A DNA stretch of 64,000 nucleotides, taken from positions 1 through 64,000 of the forward strand of contig JAKSIE010000004.1 in the NCBI GenBank assembly GCA_024398995.1. The letters run 5' to 3'. The notes under the pieces were generated by a model that saw only the letters and a program-made list of their open reading frames with translations, searched no databases and had not been told where the DNA came from. Below, piece after piece: positions 7,228 to 16,317 of the stretch. Numbering within the stretch: the stretch's first letter is position 1; every line of letters starts with the position of its first letter. Source of the DNA: Fibrobacter sp. Lineage in GTDB: Bacteria > Fibrobacterota > Fibrobacteria > Fibrobacterales > Fibrobacteraceae. A program made the position numbers and the translations under genes.

Positions 7228-8067
7228 TTAATGAGATTCAAGCTTGCTGAAATCCACGGAGAACATCTTCCAAAGTCTTGCGGCAAAAGGCGTAGACCAT
7301 TCCTTTTCCGGAGCTACGCGGCTGGTCGTTGCTGCAGTAAACTTGGAATAAGTCAGGAACACCAATTCGCCATAACGGGCATCCCAAAGAGTCCAAAGGA
7401 TTTCCCATACATAGCCGCCACTCTTGCCCAGGTCCGTATCCATGGTCACATTAACCATCACCGGAATAGAAAGATAACGAAGGCCGTAACGACTGGCAAC
7501 TTCGTTCAGCATGTTCTTCAACTTGGCAGGGACTTCGCGGGCATAAGCCTGTTCAATACCTTCGCGATCAATCCAAGGAGCCAGATTTCCAAGTTCAGCA
7601 TCGTCGGCAAACTGAGATGCAAGAAGCCGAACAGACAAGCTATCAATGTAAGAAGAATCCGCTTCGGGAACCTTGCTACCCGGCAGCATCAATTCTCGAT
7701 TCATTTTTGGGAAAGCTTTTACAAACAGGGAATCTTCGATGCGAGCCAAGTCAAAGTCTACAGCATCCGCACTAAAGCTGTGGCAGAATTTGCAAACCTT
7801 GGGACGATTTGCATTCACCTTGAGTGCAGGAAACACACCAACTACAGCGTTGGAATCAATTCGGCTGTAGGCATCCTGGTTCCACTCGCGGTAAAAAGTT
7901 TCGTCAATAATTTTCAGTTCAATGTCACCACGCTTACCGCATTCTTCGCAGGGGGTGTCCATCATTCCGGAGTCGCCGCCAGCGCCGCCACCTACGTTAT
8001 CACGAAGGCCCGCACAAGAAGTGAGGAAAAGTAAGGCTAAGAACAAAAGTGTTGAATAAATTTTCAT
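7228..8067 (-). CDS. Lipoprotein of unknown function with CxxC pairs
   Basis: A 279-residue exported protein: signal peptide with lipobox LTSC, then a Gly-rich spacer. Two Cys pairs, CEEC (about residue 40) and CKFC (about 95), could bind a metal or form disulfides. The rest has no domain I recognise; its C-terminal half (GYVWEILWTLWDARYGELVF) looks like a beta-rich domain. The ATG at 8067 is preferred to the TTG two codons upstream. The gene lies between dtd and psd on the same strand, with 18 bases to psd. Confidence 0.75.
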   Translation of the reverse strand: MKIYSTLLFLALLFLTSCAGLRDNVGGGAGGDSGMMDTPCEECGKRGDIELKIIDETFYREWNQDAYSRIDSNAVVGVFPALKVNANRPKVCKFCHSFSADAVDFDLARIEDSLFVKAFPKMNRELMLPGSKVPEADSSYIDSLSVRLLASQFADDAELGNLAPWIDREGIEQAYAREVPAKLKNMLNEVASRYGLRYLSIPVMVNVTMDTDLGKSGGYVWEILWTLWDARYGELVFLTYSKFTAATTSRVAPEKEWSTPFAARLWKMFSVDFSKLESH

Positions 8068-8097
8068 ACTCAATAAATTATAAAATTAAACAGCTTC

Positions 8098-8127
8098 GAT
8101 TGCTTCGGCCTTCGGCCTCGCAATGAC
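8098..8127. repeat. REP-like palindromic repeat
   Basis: A 30-base element with outer arms ATTGC/GCAAT and an inner GGCC-TTC-GGCC hairpin. It is of the widespread family that reads GTCATTGCGAGG on the other strand. It lies between dtd and the lipoprotein gene. Confidence 0.6.
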
Positions 8128-8135
8128 ATTAGGGA

Positions 8136-8570
8136 TTATTCAAGCATAATGGTAAAGGGGCCGTCGTTCACAAGGCCCACTTGCATATCAGCGCCAAAGC
8201 GACCGGTCTGAACATTAGCAACTTCCTTACGACACTGGTCAATGATGTATTCATAAAGTTCGTTAGCCAACGTAGGATTTCCAGCGCCATTGAACGTTGG
8301 GCGATTTCCCTTATTGCAATTGGCATACAACGTAAACTGGGAAACCAGCAAAAGTTCGCCGTTCACATCCTTGATGCTCAAATTCGTCTTACCGTTTTCA
8401 TCGGCAAAAATGCGCAAGTTCATCATCTTACGAATTAAACGATCCGCATCCTCACGAGTATCCGTTTCACCGACCCCAATAAGAACCATGTAGCCCTTAT
8501 CGATTTTGCCAACGGTTTCACCTTCAATATCTACTTGGGCCTGAGTAACACGCTGAATTAAAAACTTCAT
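8136..8570 (-). CDS. dtd: D-aminoacyl-tRNA deacylase
   Basis: A 144-residue proofreading enzyme that hydrolyses D-amino acids (and glycine mischarged on tRNA-Ala) from tRNA. Both signature motifs are present: SQFTLYA near residue 77 and the cross-subunit motif with GPFTIML at the C-terminus (family NxGP; here NDGPFT). The start is taken as the ATG at 8570 because Dtd proteins begin M-x-x-x-x-Q-R-V; a TTG lies one codon upstream. An AGG lies about eight bases before the ATG. It follows the asparaginase gene by 40 bases on the same strand. Confidence 0.96.
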   Translation of the reverse strand: MKFLIQRVTQAQVDIEGETVGKIDKGYMVLIGVGETDTREDADRLIRKMMNLRIFADENGKTNLSIKDVNGELLLVSQFTLYANCNKGNRPTFNGAGNPTLANELYEYIIDQCRKEVANVQTGRFGADMQVGLVNDGPFTIMLE

Positions 8571-8610
8571 CAATTAACCTAAGAAATCAAAATGTTTAAT
8601 GAAAATCAAA

Positions 8611-9594
8611 TTACGCCATTTCAAAGATCTTGCGGAGTTTTGCAGGATTCTTTGTTTGAGTTAACGCAAGACGTAAAAGGACTGCGGCCTTCTGCGGAGG
8701 CAAAGTACCAGCGCTGACGCGGGCGACACCATCGGGAGCCTGTGACAGGGCTTTGTTCAGTGTAACGGTCCCGTGATTGATGCGTGTGGACATAACTACA
8801 GGAATATCAATATTGGCCAAGGCCCTGGACCAGGCGAGGCTGAACTCACCAGAGCCTGCACCTGCAATAACAACACCATCGGAGACACTGGCGGCGTATT
8901 CCAAAAGGCGCGGGTCAGAATCCACGGCGAAGTAGACAACGTTTACCACGGGCAGTTCCGTAAGGTTTGAAACGTCAAAGAAATTCCTGTTACAATCGCA
9001 ATCTAGAACAGAGCAGTCTCCTGTATCTCCAGGATAATTAACGCCCATGGGTTGCAATAAGTCTGCACTGCATTTCTGAACTCGGCGGGCATCAAACAGT
9101 TCGTCGCCAAAATAGACCCACACGTTATTTTCGGGCTTATCATCAGCCACGGCAAACGCAACCGCAGTCCTTACAGCTCCCAACAAATTGGCAGGTCCAT
9201 CGGGTTCCTTGGCTGTTGCAGGGCGCATGGAACCCGTAAGAATAACAGGCTTATCCGTGTTCAAAGTCAAGCTTAAGAAATAGGCGGTTTCATCCATGGT
9301 GTCCGTACCATGAGTAACGACAAAGGCATCTACAGATTGAGCCGAATTGTCGTCATCAGCCAATTCATCAATGCGGCGAGTCAATTTCAGCCAAAGTTCC
9401 GCAGTCATGTCATCTGAATTCACATTGCAAATTTGCTCCACCGTCACATCGGCATAATCCGCAATTTCAGGCACCGCAGCAACAAGATCCGCACCAGCAA
9501 TCTGACCTGACACGTAGCCCGTATTAGCCCCATCCTCGCCTACACCGGCAATAGTTCCGCCAGTCGCAAGAATAACGATATTCTTTTTTGCCAT
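8611..9594 (-). CDS. L-asparaginase, cytosolic type
   Basis: A 327-residue asparaginase/glutaminase-family amidohydrolase. The catalytic threonines are in ILATGGTIAG (Thr of GGTI) and THGTDTMDETAYFL; ILTGSMRPA follows. No signal peptide, so it is probably the cytosolic enzyme, although type II paralogues have similar motifs. The start is the ATG at 9594 with CTAGGTAAT before it, one base after the stop of the upstream peptidase gene (9596); the ATG at 9609 would overlap that gene. Tight coupling suggests translation follows on from the peptidase gene. Confidence 0.94.
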   Translation of the reverse strand: MAKKNIVILATGGTIAGVGEDGANTGYVSGQIAGADLVAAVPEIADYADVTVEQICNVNSDDMTAELWLKLTRRIDELADDDNSAQSVDAFVVTHGTDTMDETAYFLSLTLNTDKPVILTGSMRPATAKEPDGPANLLGAVRTAVAFAVADDKPENNVWVYFGDELFDARRVQKCSADLLQPMGVNYPGDTGDCSVLDCDCNRNFFDVSNLTELPVVNVVYFAVDSDPRLLEYAASVSDGVVIAGAGSGEFSLAWSRALANIDIPVVMSTRINHGTVTLNKALSQAPDGVARVSAGTLPPQKAAVLLRLALTQTKNPAKLRKIFEMA

Positions 9595-9595
9595 A

Positions 9596-10591
9596 TTACC
9601 TAGCCTCATCCAGCAACTGTTCCGCAGATACGGAATAATACTTTTTCAAGGCCTTATCAACATCTAGATGACGAAGGCTTTGAACAAATTCTCTAAAAAA
9701 TTCGAAACTTCCGTTCCGGTTCAGCATTTCCCGAACCATACGTTCAGAATACCAGTAAAGTTTTTCTGCGGAGCTGCGATTCGCCTCATTTATAAACGGT
9801 TCCGTCAACGCATTCAAAGAGGGAGAACCTCCCGATGGGCGGAGCTTATTTATTCGGGAGCCATCAACAACCTGTGCAATACCTTCGTTAATCCAGAGAG
9901 GAACCTTAGCTCGTGTCATAGCCCGAACAAAGGCGTGCGTCAACTCATGAAAAAACATAGGGCGATAAACTTCGGGATATTCCATCACATTTACCGGAAC
10001 TCGAAGTTTTCCATCATAAACGGCCCCCACCCAATCCGGGCGCGGCCCTACACCTTGATACTCTTCGGACTGGAACAACACCAGGTGCATTTTATTTTCT
10101 GGGCTAAAACCGAACAAACGGCAAAGCGAATCGTAGGCCACTTCCAGAACAGCCAAGGCTTCCGCCACATCTCGTCTTGAGAGGCGACCTTCGAATTCCA
10201 AGCGAAAGTGAGCCGAACGTTCCAATCCCAAGGTCGCCATTTCCTGCTTAAGCAAAGCAGATTTCTGACGGAGATAATCCAGTTCCTTACTTTCATATCC
10301 CAAGGATTCCACATATCCAATACAATCGTCGTAACGTTCCTGCTCATAAAGAATTCCTGCCAAGTGCAAATGCAGGTTCTTGTCGTCGGGAGTTTCTTCT
10401 AACAACGCCCTTACACTTTTCTCGGCGCAAATCCATTCGCCAGCATCCAAACATTCGTTCGTTTCCGCCACCAAGTTTTCATGTCTGTTAAAAGCCTTCA
10501 GTTCCGCGGATCGTTCCTTAAACATGTGAAGTGCCCACACAAGAACCAGCAATAGGACAACGACAAGGACTATGGGTTTAGGAGATTTCAT
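9596..10591 (-). CDS. Membrane-anchored zinc peptidase (HELTH...E) with TPR-like region
   Basis: A 331-residue protein. An uncleaved N-terminal membrane segment (about residues 7-24) is followed by a helical TPR-like region (40-115) and a gluzincin-type catalytic domain of the peptidase-MA-like group. The zinc motif is HELTHAFV (about residue 214), with the third ligand in WINEGIAQ. The catalytic domain faces the periplasm by topology. Substrate unknown. Its start is only 21 bases from that of a divergently transcribed gene that also carries an HExxH motif. Confidence 0.8.
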   Translation of the reverse strand: MKSPKPIVLVVVLLLVLVWALHMFKERSAELKAFNRHENLVAETNECLDAGEWICAEKSVRALLEETPDDKNLHLHLAGILYEQERYDDCIGYVESLGYESKELDYLRQKSALLKQEMATLGLERSAHFRLEFEGRLSRRDVAEALAVLEVAYDSLCRLFGFSPENKMHLVLFQSEEYQGVGPRPDWVGAVYDGKLRVPVNVMEYPEVYRPMFFHELTHAFVRAMTRAKVPLWINEGIAQVVDGSRINKLRPSGGSPSLNALTEPFINEANRSSAEKLYWYSERMVREMLNRNGSFEFFREFVQSLRHLDVDKALKKYYSVSAEQLLDEAR

Positions 10592-10612
10592 TATATTTTA
10601 AGGTAGTAAAAA

Positions 10613-11227
10613 ATGGCACATCTATTCCGACAAATTCTTGACTTTTTGGCCATTGGCTATGGAGCCCAGGGCGTAGCGGCAGCCAGCGGTGTGCTGACAG
10701 TCATTCTCATATTTTCAGTCATCATCGTCGGAACAATTATGAGTGGCATTGAAAAAATTCAAATTGTCATTCTTTCCAAGCTGTTCGGCGAACGAACCGC
10801 CCTATTCATTTGCAATTACATTACCATTGCAGGCACCATCATCCACGAATGCGCCCACGCTCTGTTCGCAACCTTATCCGGAGCTAAAGTCACAGAAATC
10901 AGTTTCCTCGACACCAAGGGCAATTCCCTAGGGCACATAAGCTACGTTGGGCGAGGACCCATTTTTATGAGGGGAATCCAGGATTCCCTTTGCGCCTGCG
11001 CTCCGGTTTTTGTTGGACTGATTTGTAAATTCATTATCATCAACCAAATATTCCATGGAACTTACCCCATCTGGGGACAAGTCATCCTGTGGTACTTGGC
11101 AATTTCCGTCATTGACCACATGTCAATGAGCCCTATCGACATTAAACATTATTTCCAAGGAATCTGGGCGGTAGTGCCCATCGTATTCGCAGCAGTTTTC
11201 TGCTACGGATACTTTATCGTGACCTAA
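10613..11227 (+). CDS. M50-like intramembrane metalloprotease candidate
   Basis: A 204-residue integral membrane protein with about five hydrophobic segments. HECAHALFATLSGA (near residue 82) places the HExxH zinc motif in a membrane helix, followed by strand-like KVTEISFL, as in site-2 protease relatives. A later Asp in MSPIDIKHY could be the third ligand (family motif xPxDG). It is small for the family and lacks a PDZ domain, so the activity is inferred. AAGG lies about eleven bases before the ATG. It overlaps the convergent DUF4416 gene by four bases. Confidence 0.7.
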   Translation: MAHLFRQILDFLAIGYGAQGVAAASGVLTVILIFSVIIVGTIMSGIEKIQIVILSKLFGERTALFICNYITIAGTIIHECAHALFATLSGAKVTEISFLDTKGNSLGHISYVGRGPIFMRGIQDSLCACAPVFVGLICKFIIINQIFHGTYPIWGQVILWYLAISVIDHMSMSPIDIKHYFQGIWAVVPIVFAAVFCYGYFIVT

Positions 11228-11775
11228 AGTACCCTTATTTTTTTTGCAGCACTCGCCTTCTTAAATTTCTCTCTAATCAGCTGTAAATCATGCTGATAGG
11301 GGTTGCGTACAAAGTCCTCGAAAGCCCAACTTGTGGGGTGGAAAACACCCTTGGCATAAGTCAAGAGCATATCTAGCCAAACACCCTTGCCAGCGTAAAG
11401 CTTGAACGGTCCACGCTTATAGCTGGGCAACACCACCTTGTCCAAGTCCATATAACCGATATCAATGTTCACGTGACGATGATCCGGATTTTCACTGGTA
11501 GCCGTGGTCAATTCCAAAGCATTGCTACGTTCCTTTTCGTCAGCAATGGTCTCAGGAGAAATAGTCTTTTCAAAGGACACCACACCACGATACAATCCAT
11601 CACCCATTTCCGGCGTGTAGTAGGGAGTTTTATCAAAAGCAAAAAGCCTGCCCTTGTGGCGAATCGATCCCCAAGTCTTTTCCAACATTTCCAAAACTGC
11701 AGGATCCCACTCCGAACCTTTTTGAAGGACAAAGGCAATCAGCTGAGCTTGTTCAGAAAATTGAGAGGCTTTCAT
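11224..11775 (-). CDS. DUF4416 family protein
   Basis: A 183-residue cytosolic protein of a family common in Fibrobacter, Deltaproteobacteria and related groups, with unknown function. Matching stretches are FDKTPYYTPEMGDGLYRGVVSF, the core RHVNIDIGYMDLDKVVL, and LYAGKGVWLDMLLTYAKGVFHP, which follow the family pattern of R-x-x-N-I-D-P-G-Y and T-x-Y-Y-x-x-E-M-G. The start is set at the ATG at 11775, with GGAAG seven bases upstream; the longer reading overlaps the preceding gene. It is translationally close to the metallopeptidase gene upstream (stop at 11786). Confidence 0.85.
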   Translation of the reverse strand: MKASQFSEQAQLIAFVLQKGSEWDPAVLEMLEKTWGSIRHKGRLFAFDKTPYYTPEMGDGLYRGVVSFEKTISPETIADEKERSNALELTTATSENPDHRHVNIDIGYMDLDKVVLPSYKRGPFKLYAGKGVWLDMLLTYAKGVFHPTSWAFEDFVRNPYQHDLQLIREKFKKASAAKKIRVL

Positions 11776-11785
11776 ATTACTTCCA

Positions 11786-13054
11786 TTAGTGGGGATAAAT
11801 TGCCAAGGTGGCGCGAATAAAATCAAGTTGTTGTTCAGAGAAACCGTCGTATTCACTTTCGGTATCATAGGGGAACATCACATTGCTTGCATCAGGGCAT
11901 TTTCTAAAGTCATATAACCTTTCTGCAGCGGAAATCTTGATTCTTGACATAGTCCAATCGCCGACATTTAGATCAGAACGTTTCTTGAACAAAGGGCTAA
12001 GCCAAAGCTGTTCGCAGAAAGGAGTGTCTTCAAAACCATCTTCCTTATTTGACAAATCTCCGCCTTCAAAGACATCGCCACTTGCCGTCGTCGTATGACG
12101 CAAGCCAAAGAAATGACCTGTTTCATGAATTGCCGTCGTAACAATTTCATTCTTTTCAAGAGAGCGAACACTTGTAGCCCCCTTCACAAAAGCTCCAAGA
12201 ACTACGGTACTTCCTGCGCCGCCACCCATGTTTCCACTGAACAAGTTACTATACCCCAAAACATCTTCATCGATGATATAGTCCACAAGAACCATATCCA
12301 GAGCATTTTCGATTCCTGGCCATCCACCAAGTTCGCTGACCATTTTGTCCTTGGAAGACCACCCGGCATACCATGGTTCATTAGCAGGATACTTTGAGCC
12401 TAAGGTAGGATGTTCATTTGCATAGTTCACATACAGGGTATCAATTTTGATGCTTGAGTAAATCTCTCTAAAACTGGCAAGCAAATCCTCTGCAAGTTCA
12501 TCAATGGTAAAACCTTTTATCTTTGCAGCCACATTGCCAACAACAATCAAATTCAAAGACATTCGATCCGAATAGGCGCCATCACCTTTGAGGCGAACGT
12601 TATTCGTCGTGCCTTCATAATAGGTTTCATGTTGGACCAAGGTCAACGCCCAAGTTTCACTAACACTTTTCTCGCATAAGAACTTGTAGACATATCGACC
12701 TTCTTCCAATTTTCCAGAAACGTTTTTGACTTTGTATAGATTAAGATAATTTTCATCACCCTCTACAGGCTTGGTTCTATACAGTTGCAAAAGAGGAGCT
12801 TCCGCAAAAGATGTATCCGCATCAAAGGACAACTCGTAAGTTGCATTAGGGTGCACCATAAAGATCAAACCGTGTGAAAGATTTGCAGACGCAGAATCAT
12901 TGACCGCTGCATCATTAGGGAACAGCCTAAAACGAAGACCATTGTTCGGATAAACGTTTGGGATTTTTTCTTCTGAATCGACCACACATGCTGAAAACAT
13001 GGCTGACATAGCCATTAAAAAGACTGTCAAAACACTTTTACAGATTTTTTTCAT
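11786..13054 (-). CDS. Metzincin-type metallopeptidase lipoprotein
   Basis: A protein of about 422 residues with a lipoprotein signal peptide (lipobox FSAC). The catalytic motif HETGHFFGLRH is the HExxHxxGxxH zinc site of metzincins, and NVMFPYD downstream supplies the Met-turn, giving a pappalysin/M43-like or related catalytic domain (about residues 170-420). The N-terminal part looks like a beta-sandwich. It is expected on the outer membrane or surface, degrading host or plant-associated proteins; that role is inferred. The ATG giving MKKICKS is preferred over a TTG five codons earlier. Confidence 0.82.
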   Translation of the reverse strand: MKKICKSVLTVFLMAMSAMFSACVVDSEEKIPNVYPNNGLRFRLFPNDAAVNDSASANLSHGLIFMVHPNATYELSFDADTSFAEAPLLQLYRTKPVEGDENYLNLYKVKNVSGKLEEGRYVYKFLCEKSVSETWALTLVQHETYYEGTTNNVRLKGDGAYSDRMSLNLIVVGNVAAKIKGFTIDELAEDLLASFREIYSSIKIDTLYVNYANEHPTLGSKYPANEPWYAGWSSKDKMVSELGGWPGIENALDMVLVDYIIDEDVLGYSNLFSGNMGGGAGSTVVLGAFVKGATSVRSLEKNEIVTTAIHETGHFFGLRHTTTASGDVFEGGDLSNKEDGFEDTPFCEQLWLSPLFKKRSDLNVGDWTMSRIKISAAERLYDFRKCPDASNVMFPYDTESEYDGFSEQQLDFIRATLAIYPH

Positions 13055-13122
13055 AACAGCAGGGTCCAAATTCAGAAAAAAAGCGTGTATACAGAAAATT
13101 TCTCTCCGTAATATAGGTTAAT

Positions 13123-15522
13123 ATGCTTTGCCGAAACAATTTTAATATGTTTTTCTGGAACCAAATGGAGCAATTACTGACCCCATTGTCTGGAAAACCA
13201 GCCCTTTTAAGCGCCATCGTCATGGCAATCACATTTGCTAGCCTAGATGCTCCAAGTTTTGCTTTCGCATTACTTATTCCCATTATCTTCGTAAATCATG
13301 TTCTGCCCCGTTTTTTACAATGGGTCATCTTTATTTCATTAGCGGCGGGAATCATCTGCCACGAGGTCTCACTTTCAGAAATCAGCGGGGTTGAAACTGC
13401 AGCAAAACACAGCGCAACGGAGAATACGCAAGAAAAAGGATGTGGTATCGTGGAAAGTAGCCAGGCGAAAGCCTCGGGCCAGGCAATTATTATCAAGATT
13501 ACGGATTCGACAGACAGGGGCAAACGTATCCGCCTGACAGAAAAAAGGGACTTACCCATATTGCCTCTGCCCGGCGATTCCATTTGCTATGAAGCGTCCT
13601 GGTATCCGATAAATCCACCCACAGTTCCGGGCGGATTCGATACAAAGGGATGGCTGCATTCTCAGGGACTTGCCAACTATGGTAAGTTCAAGCATTGGAC
13701 GGTCTATAAGCATCATTGGGTTCCCGAGCGGAGCTTTTACGAATTTCGCAAATGGATTTCGCGGCGATTCGCCCAGTACTTGCAGCCTGCGGAGACCGGA
13801 CTATTGCTTGGTTTGCTGGCTGGCGACCGTTCGGGAATTCCCGATGCGCTGCGCAGTGATTTCCAGAGGTCCGGCCTTGTCCACGTTCTGGCAATTAGCG
13901 GGTTCCATGTGGTTCTTTTGGCAGGAATGCTTATGATTTTTTTGAAGGCCACTGGACTCCCCCACCACATTGTGCGAGTCGCGGCAATCATCCTGCTATT
14001 AGTTTATATTCCCGTAACTGGAGGTTCGCCTGCCGTTAGGCGCGCAGTTTTGATGTTCGCCGTTCCCCAAGTGGGCGCGTTATTCCAAAGAAAGGCCAAC
14101 ACCCTAAACAGCCTAGGCGTGGCTCTACTTTTCATCATGATCCCCGAACCGGCCGTTATTTGGAATCCCGGATTCCAGCTTTCTGTTGCCGCAACCATGG
14201 GCATTCTGATTAGCGGTCCCATGAATCCCCTAAAAAAGATTCCTGAACCGCTGAAAAGAAATAAAATCTGGAATTTATTTCAAGGTTATATTCTTGAGCC
14301 CACATACGTTACTTTATGTGCAACGCTTTCCACAGCACCATTTCTTATCCATCACTTCAAGACGCTATCCCCCTTCGCTTGGCTTGGGAACATCGTTGTG
14401 GTTCCCGCCATTTCCATGGGGATGCAAGCCGGCCTCTTCGCCCTCATCTCTCCTGTAGACTTTATTCGGGAATACTTTTGTTACGCAGCCCAGCTCTTTC
14501 TAAGACTCGCTACCCTCCTTACAAACAAACTGTCCGATTCTGCCCAAGCCTCCATGACTGTAGGTCCCTTCGGTCCTAGCATTTTGCTGCTTTGCGGAGT
14601 CTTGGTGGTCCTGCTTCCCTTGAGCAGGGCAAATAAACTGGCCCGGGCCTATGGCTTTATCTGCCTTCTGATTTTTTCCATCTTTTTTGCCTACGAGGGT
14701 CTATTCAAGGCAAACCACCCCAGCTGGAAACTTACCACAATCGACATCGGTCAAGGCGACAGCCACCTGATTACAACCCCCTCCGGCAAGCACCTGCTCA
14801 TCGATGCCGGCGACTCTGAACTCCTTGGTGGCAAAGGGAAAAAAGATTCTGGCAAGGACGTCATCGTCCCCTACCTTCACCACATCGGCGTCTCCCGTCT
14901 GGATGCTCTCATCATAACCCATCCGGACCTGGATCACTACGGCGGTTCTCTTTCCATACTCAAGACTTTTCCCGTCAAGGAACTATGGATTACAGACTGC
15001 GCCCGCATCGAGAATAAGGATTCCTGGCAGAAGGTCATCGAACAGGCTTTCAAGCGAGACGTTACCATCCGGGACATAGCACGAGGTTTCACCTGGAAAG
15101 AGAACTACTTTGAACTACAGGTGCTTCATCCGGACACCCGAACCTGCTACGATGCCAACACCCAAAGCATCACCTTCAGAGCCAAGGGCCTTGGCCACTC
15201 CGCCATCCTTACAGGGGACCTTACCATTGCCGGTGAAAAAGAAATTCTAAAGAAAGATGTGGTACTAAAAAGCGACGTCTTAAAGCTTGGCCACCATGGA
15301 TCAAAAACATCCAGCAGTCCAAAGTTTCTACAGGCGGTTGACCCCAAGGTTTCCATTATTTCAAGTGGTCGTCGTAACCGTTTTCGTCACCCAAGCAAAA
15401 AGGTAATCCAACGTCTGGATTCCCTTTCTATTCCTTACCTAAATACTGCTGTTGTTGGAACGATCGATATAATTTTCAGTAACGACTCGATGCAAGTCAA
15501 GACAATGCTTGAACCGAACTAG
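13123..15522 (+). CDS. comEC: ComEC/Rec2-type DNA uptake channel
   Basis: A 799-residue inner-membrane protein. N-terminal helices and a small soluble domain are followed by the Competence domain (from about residue 220: GLLLGLLAGDRSGIP and VLAISGFHVVLLAG) with many membrane segments. A C-terminal metallo-beta-lactamase-like domain (about 535-799) has ITHPDLDHYGG, TGDLTIAGE and LGHHGSKTSS, so the nuclease-type motifs look intact. This is the translocation pore for single-stranded DNA in natural transformation. It overlaps the convergent gene by four bases. No other competence gene is nearby. Confidence 0.94.
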   Translation: MLCRNNFNMFFWNQMEQLLTPLSGKPALLSAIVMAITFASLDAPSFAFALLIPIIFVNHVLPRFLQWVIFISLAAGIICHEVSLSEISGVETAAKHSATENTQEKGCGIVESSQAKASGQAIIIKITDSTDRGKRIRLTEKRDLPILPLPGDSICYEASWYPINPPTVPGGFDTKGWLHSQGLANYGKFKHWTVYKHHWVPERSFYEFRKWISRRFAQYLQPAETGLLLGLLAGDRSGIPDALRSDFQRSGLVHVLAISGFHVVLLAGMLMIFLKATGLPHHIVRVAAIILLLVYIPVTGGSPAVRRAVLMFAVPQVGALFQRKANTLNSLGVALLFIMIPEPAVIWNPGFQLSVAATMGILISGPMNPLKKIPEPLKRNKIWNLFQGYILEPTYVTLCATLSTAPFLIHHFKTLSPFAWLGNIVVVPAISMGMQAGLFALISPVDFIREYFCYAAQLFLRLATLLTNKLSDSAQASMTVGPFGPSILLLCGVLVVLLPLSRANKLARAYGFICLLIFSIFFAYEGLFKANHPSWKLTTIDIGQGDSHLITTPSGKHLLIDAGDSELLGGKGKKDSGKDVIVPYLHHIGVSRLDALIITHPDLDHYGGSLSILKTFPVKELWITDCARIENKDSWQKVIEQAFKRDVTIRDIARGFTWKENYFELQVLHPDTRTCYDANTQSITFRAKGLGHSAILTGDLTIAGEKEILKKDVVLKSDVLKLGHHGSKTSSSPKFLQAVDPKVSIISSGRRNRFRHPSKKVIQRLDSLSIPYLNTAVVGTIDIIFSNDSMQVKTMLEPN

Positions 15523-16238
15523 AACGCTTGCTGAACGAACAGGGCAATCTTCTTGCCAGAATTATTGTCATCCTTGAGAATGCCAATATCAAAGTCCACG
15601 CGGATGCGAGTGCCACCCAAGGAAACTTCGGCCTTGGGGATAATATCAGCCATAAAGTCGCGGATAGGATGCCTAATCGTTGAAGAGGCGGTCACTTCGA
15701 TCATGAACAGGAAATGTTCACCAAAGTGCAAAGTGGGCTGGGTACCAAGTTCAAGTTGAGCCCATCCATCACCCTTGTCCACGCCAGAAAGTACGCCGAC
15801 GCGAGCTTCGTAGTAGTTAGAGAACACCTTGGCGATGTAATGTTCCTTGCCATAAGTCAAGATCACTGCAGTTCGGTCATTGCGGTTCAGGCCAAAATAG
15901 CCATCCAATTCAATAAAACCGGAATTACCAATGCGGTAACGACCACCGAAGTCAATGGAGGCAACCACATTGCTCAAGCGATTGTATGCGAACACATCAA
16001 TTTTAGCACCGAGATCCCAGTCTCTGGCAACCTGACCAACAAGATTGATGGGAAAAAGCACCTGGTCACCAAAATCAGATTGAAGACCAACACCTGCAGC
16101 CAGCTTTTCTGCAGGGCGACCATCCGGCCCAAAAGTGTAACGCATATTCCAAATACGATCTACAGCAAAAGAACTTGAGGCAAGCAAAGCTACCACAAGA
16201 CACACAATAGATACAATAGAAAAACGATTCCTACCCAT
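15519..16238 (-). CDS. Exported beta-barrel-like outer-membrane protein
   Basis: A 239-residue protein with an N-terminal signal peptide (cleavage likely after SSFA), alternating hydrophobic beta-strand pattern through the mature chain (for example GFIELDGYFGLNR and AKVEVSLGG-type strands), and a terminal Phe, as in outer-membrane barrels. No specific family recognised. The ATG at 16238 gives a normal signal peptide; an in-frame ATG two codons upstream is possible. TAAATTTT at 16255-16262 on the same strand is a candidate promoter element. It is divergent from hisC. Confidence 0.75.
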   Translation of the reverse strand: MGRNRFSIVSIVCLVVALLASSSFAVDRIWNMRYTFGPDGRPAEKLAAGVGLQSDFGDQVLFPINLVGQVARDWDLGAKIDVFAYNRLSNVVASIDFGGRYRIGNSGFIELDGYFGLNRNDRTAVILTYGKEHYIAKVFSNYYEARVGVLSGVDKGDGWAQLELGTQPTLHFGEHFLFMIEVTASSTIRHPIRDFMADIIPKAEVSLGGTRIRVDFDIGILKDDNNSGKKIALFVQQAF

Positions 16239-16285
16239 ATACATAAACTTAACTAAAATTTAGGGAAAAAAGTTCCAAGGTTTGC

Positions 16286-16293
16286 TAAATTTG
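16286..16293 (+). promoter_or_regulatory. Promoter element TAAATTTG of hisC
   Basis: A full TAnnTTTG match 25 bases before the hisC ATG, leaving a short leader with an AGAGG ribosome-binding site. Confidence 0.5.
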
Positions 16294-16317
16294 TGATAAA
16301 CAGCAAGAGGTTTTAAC

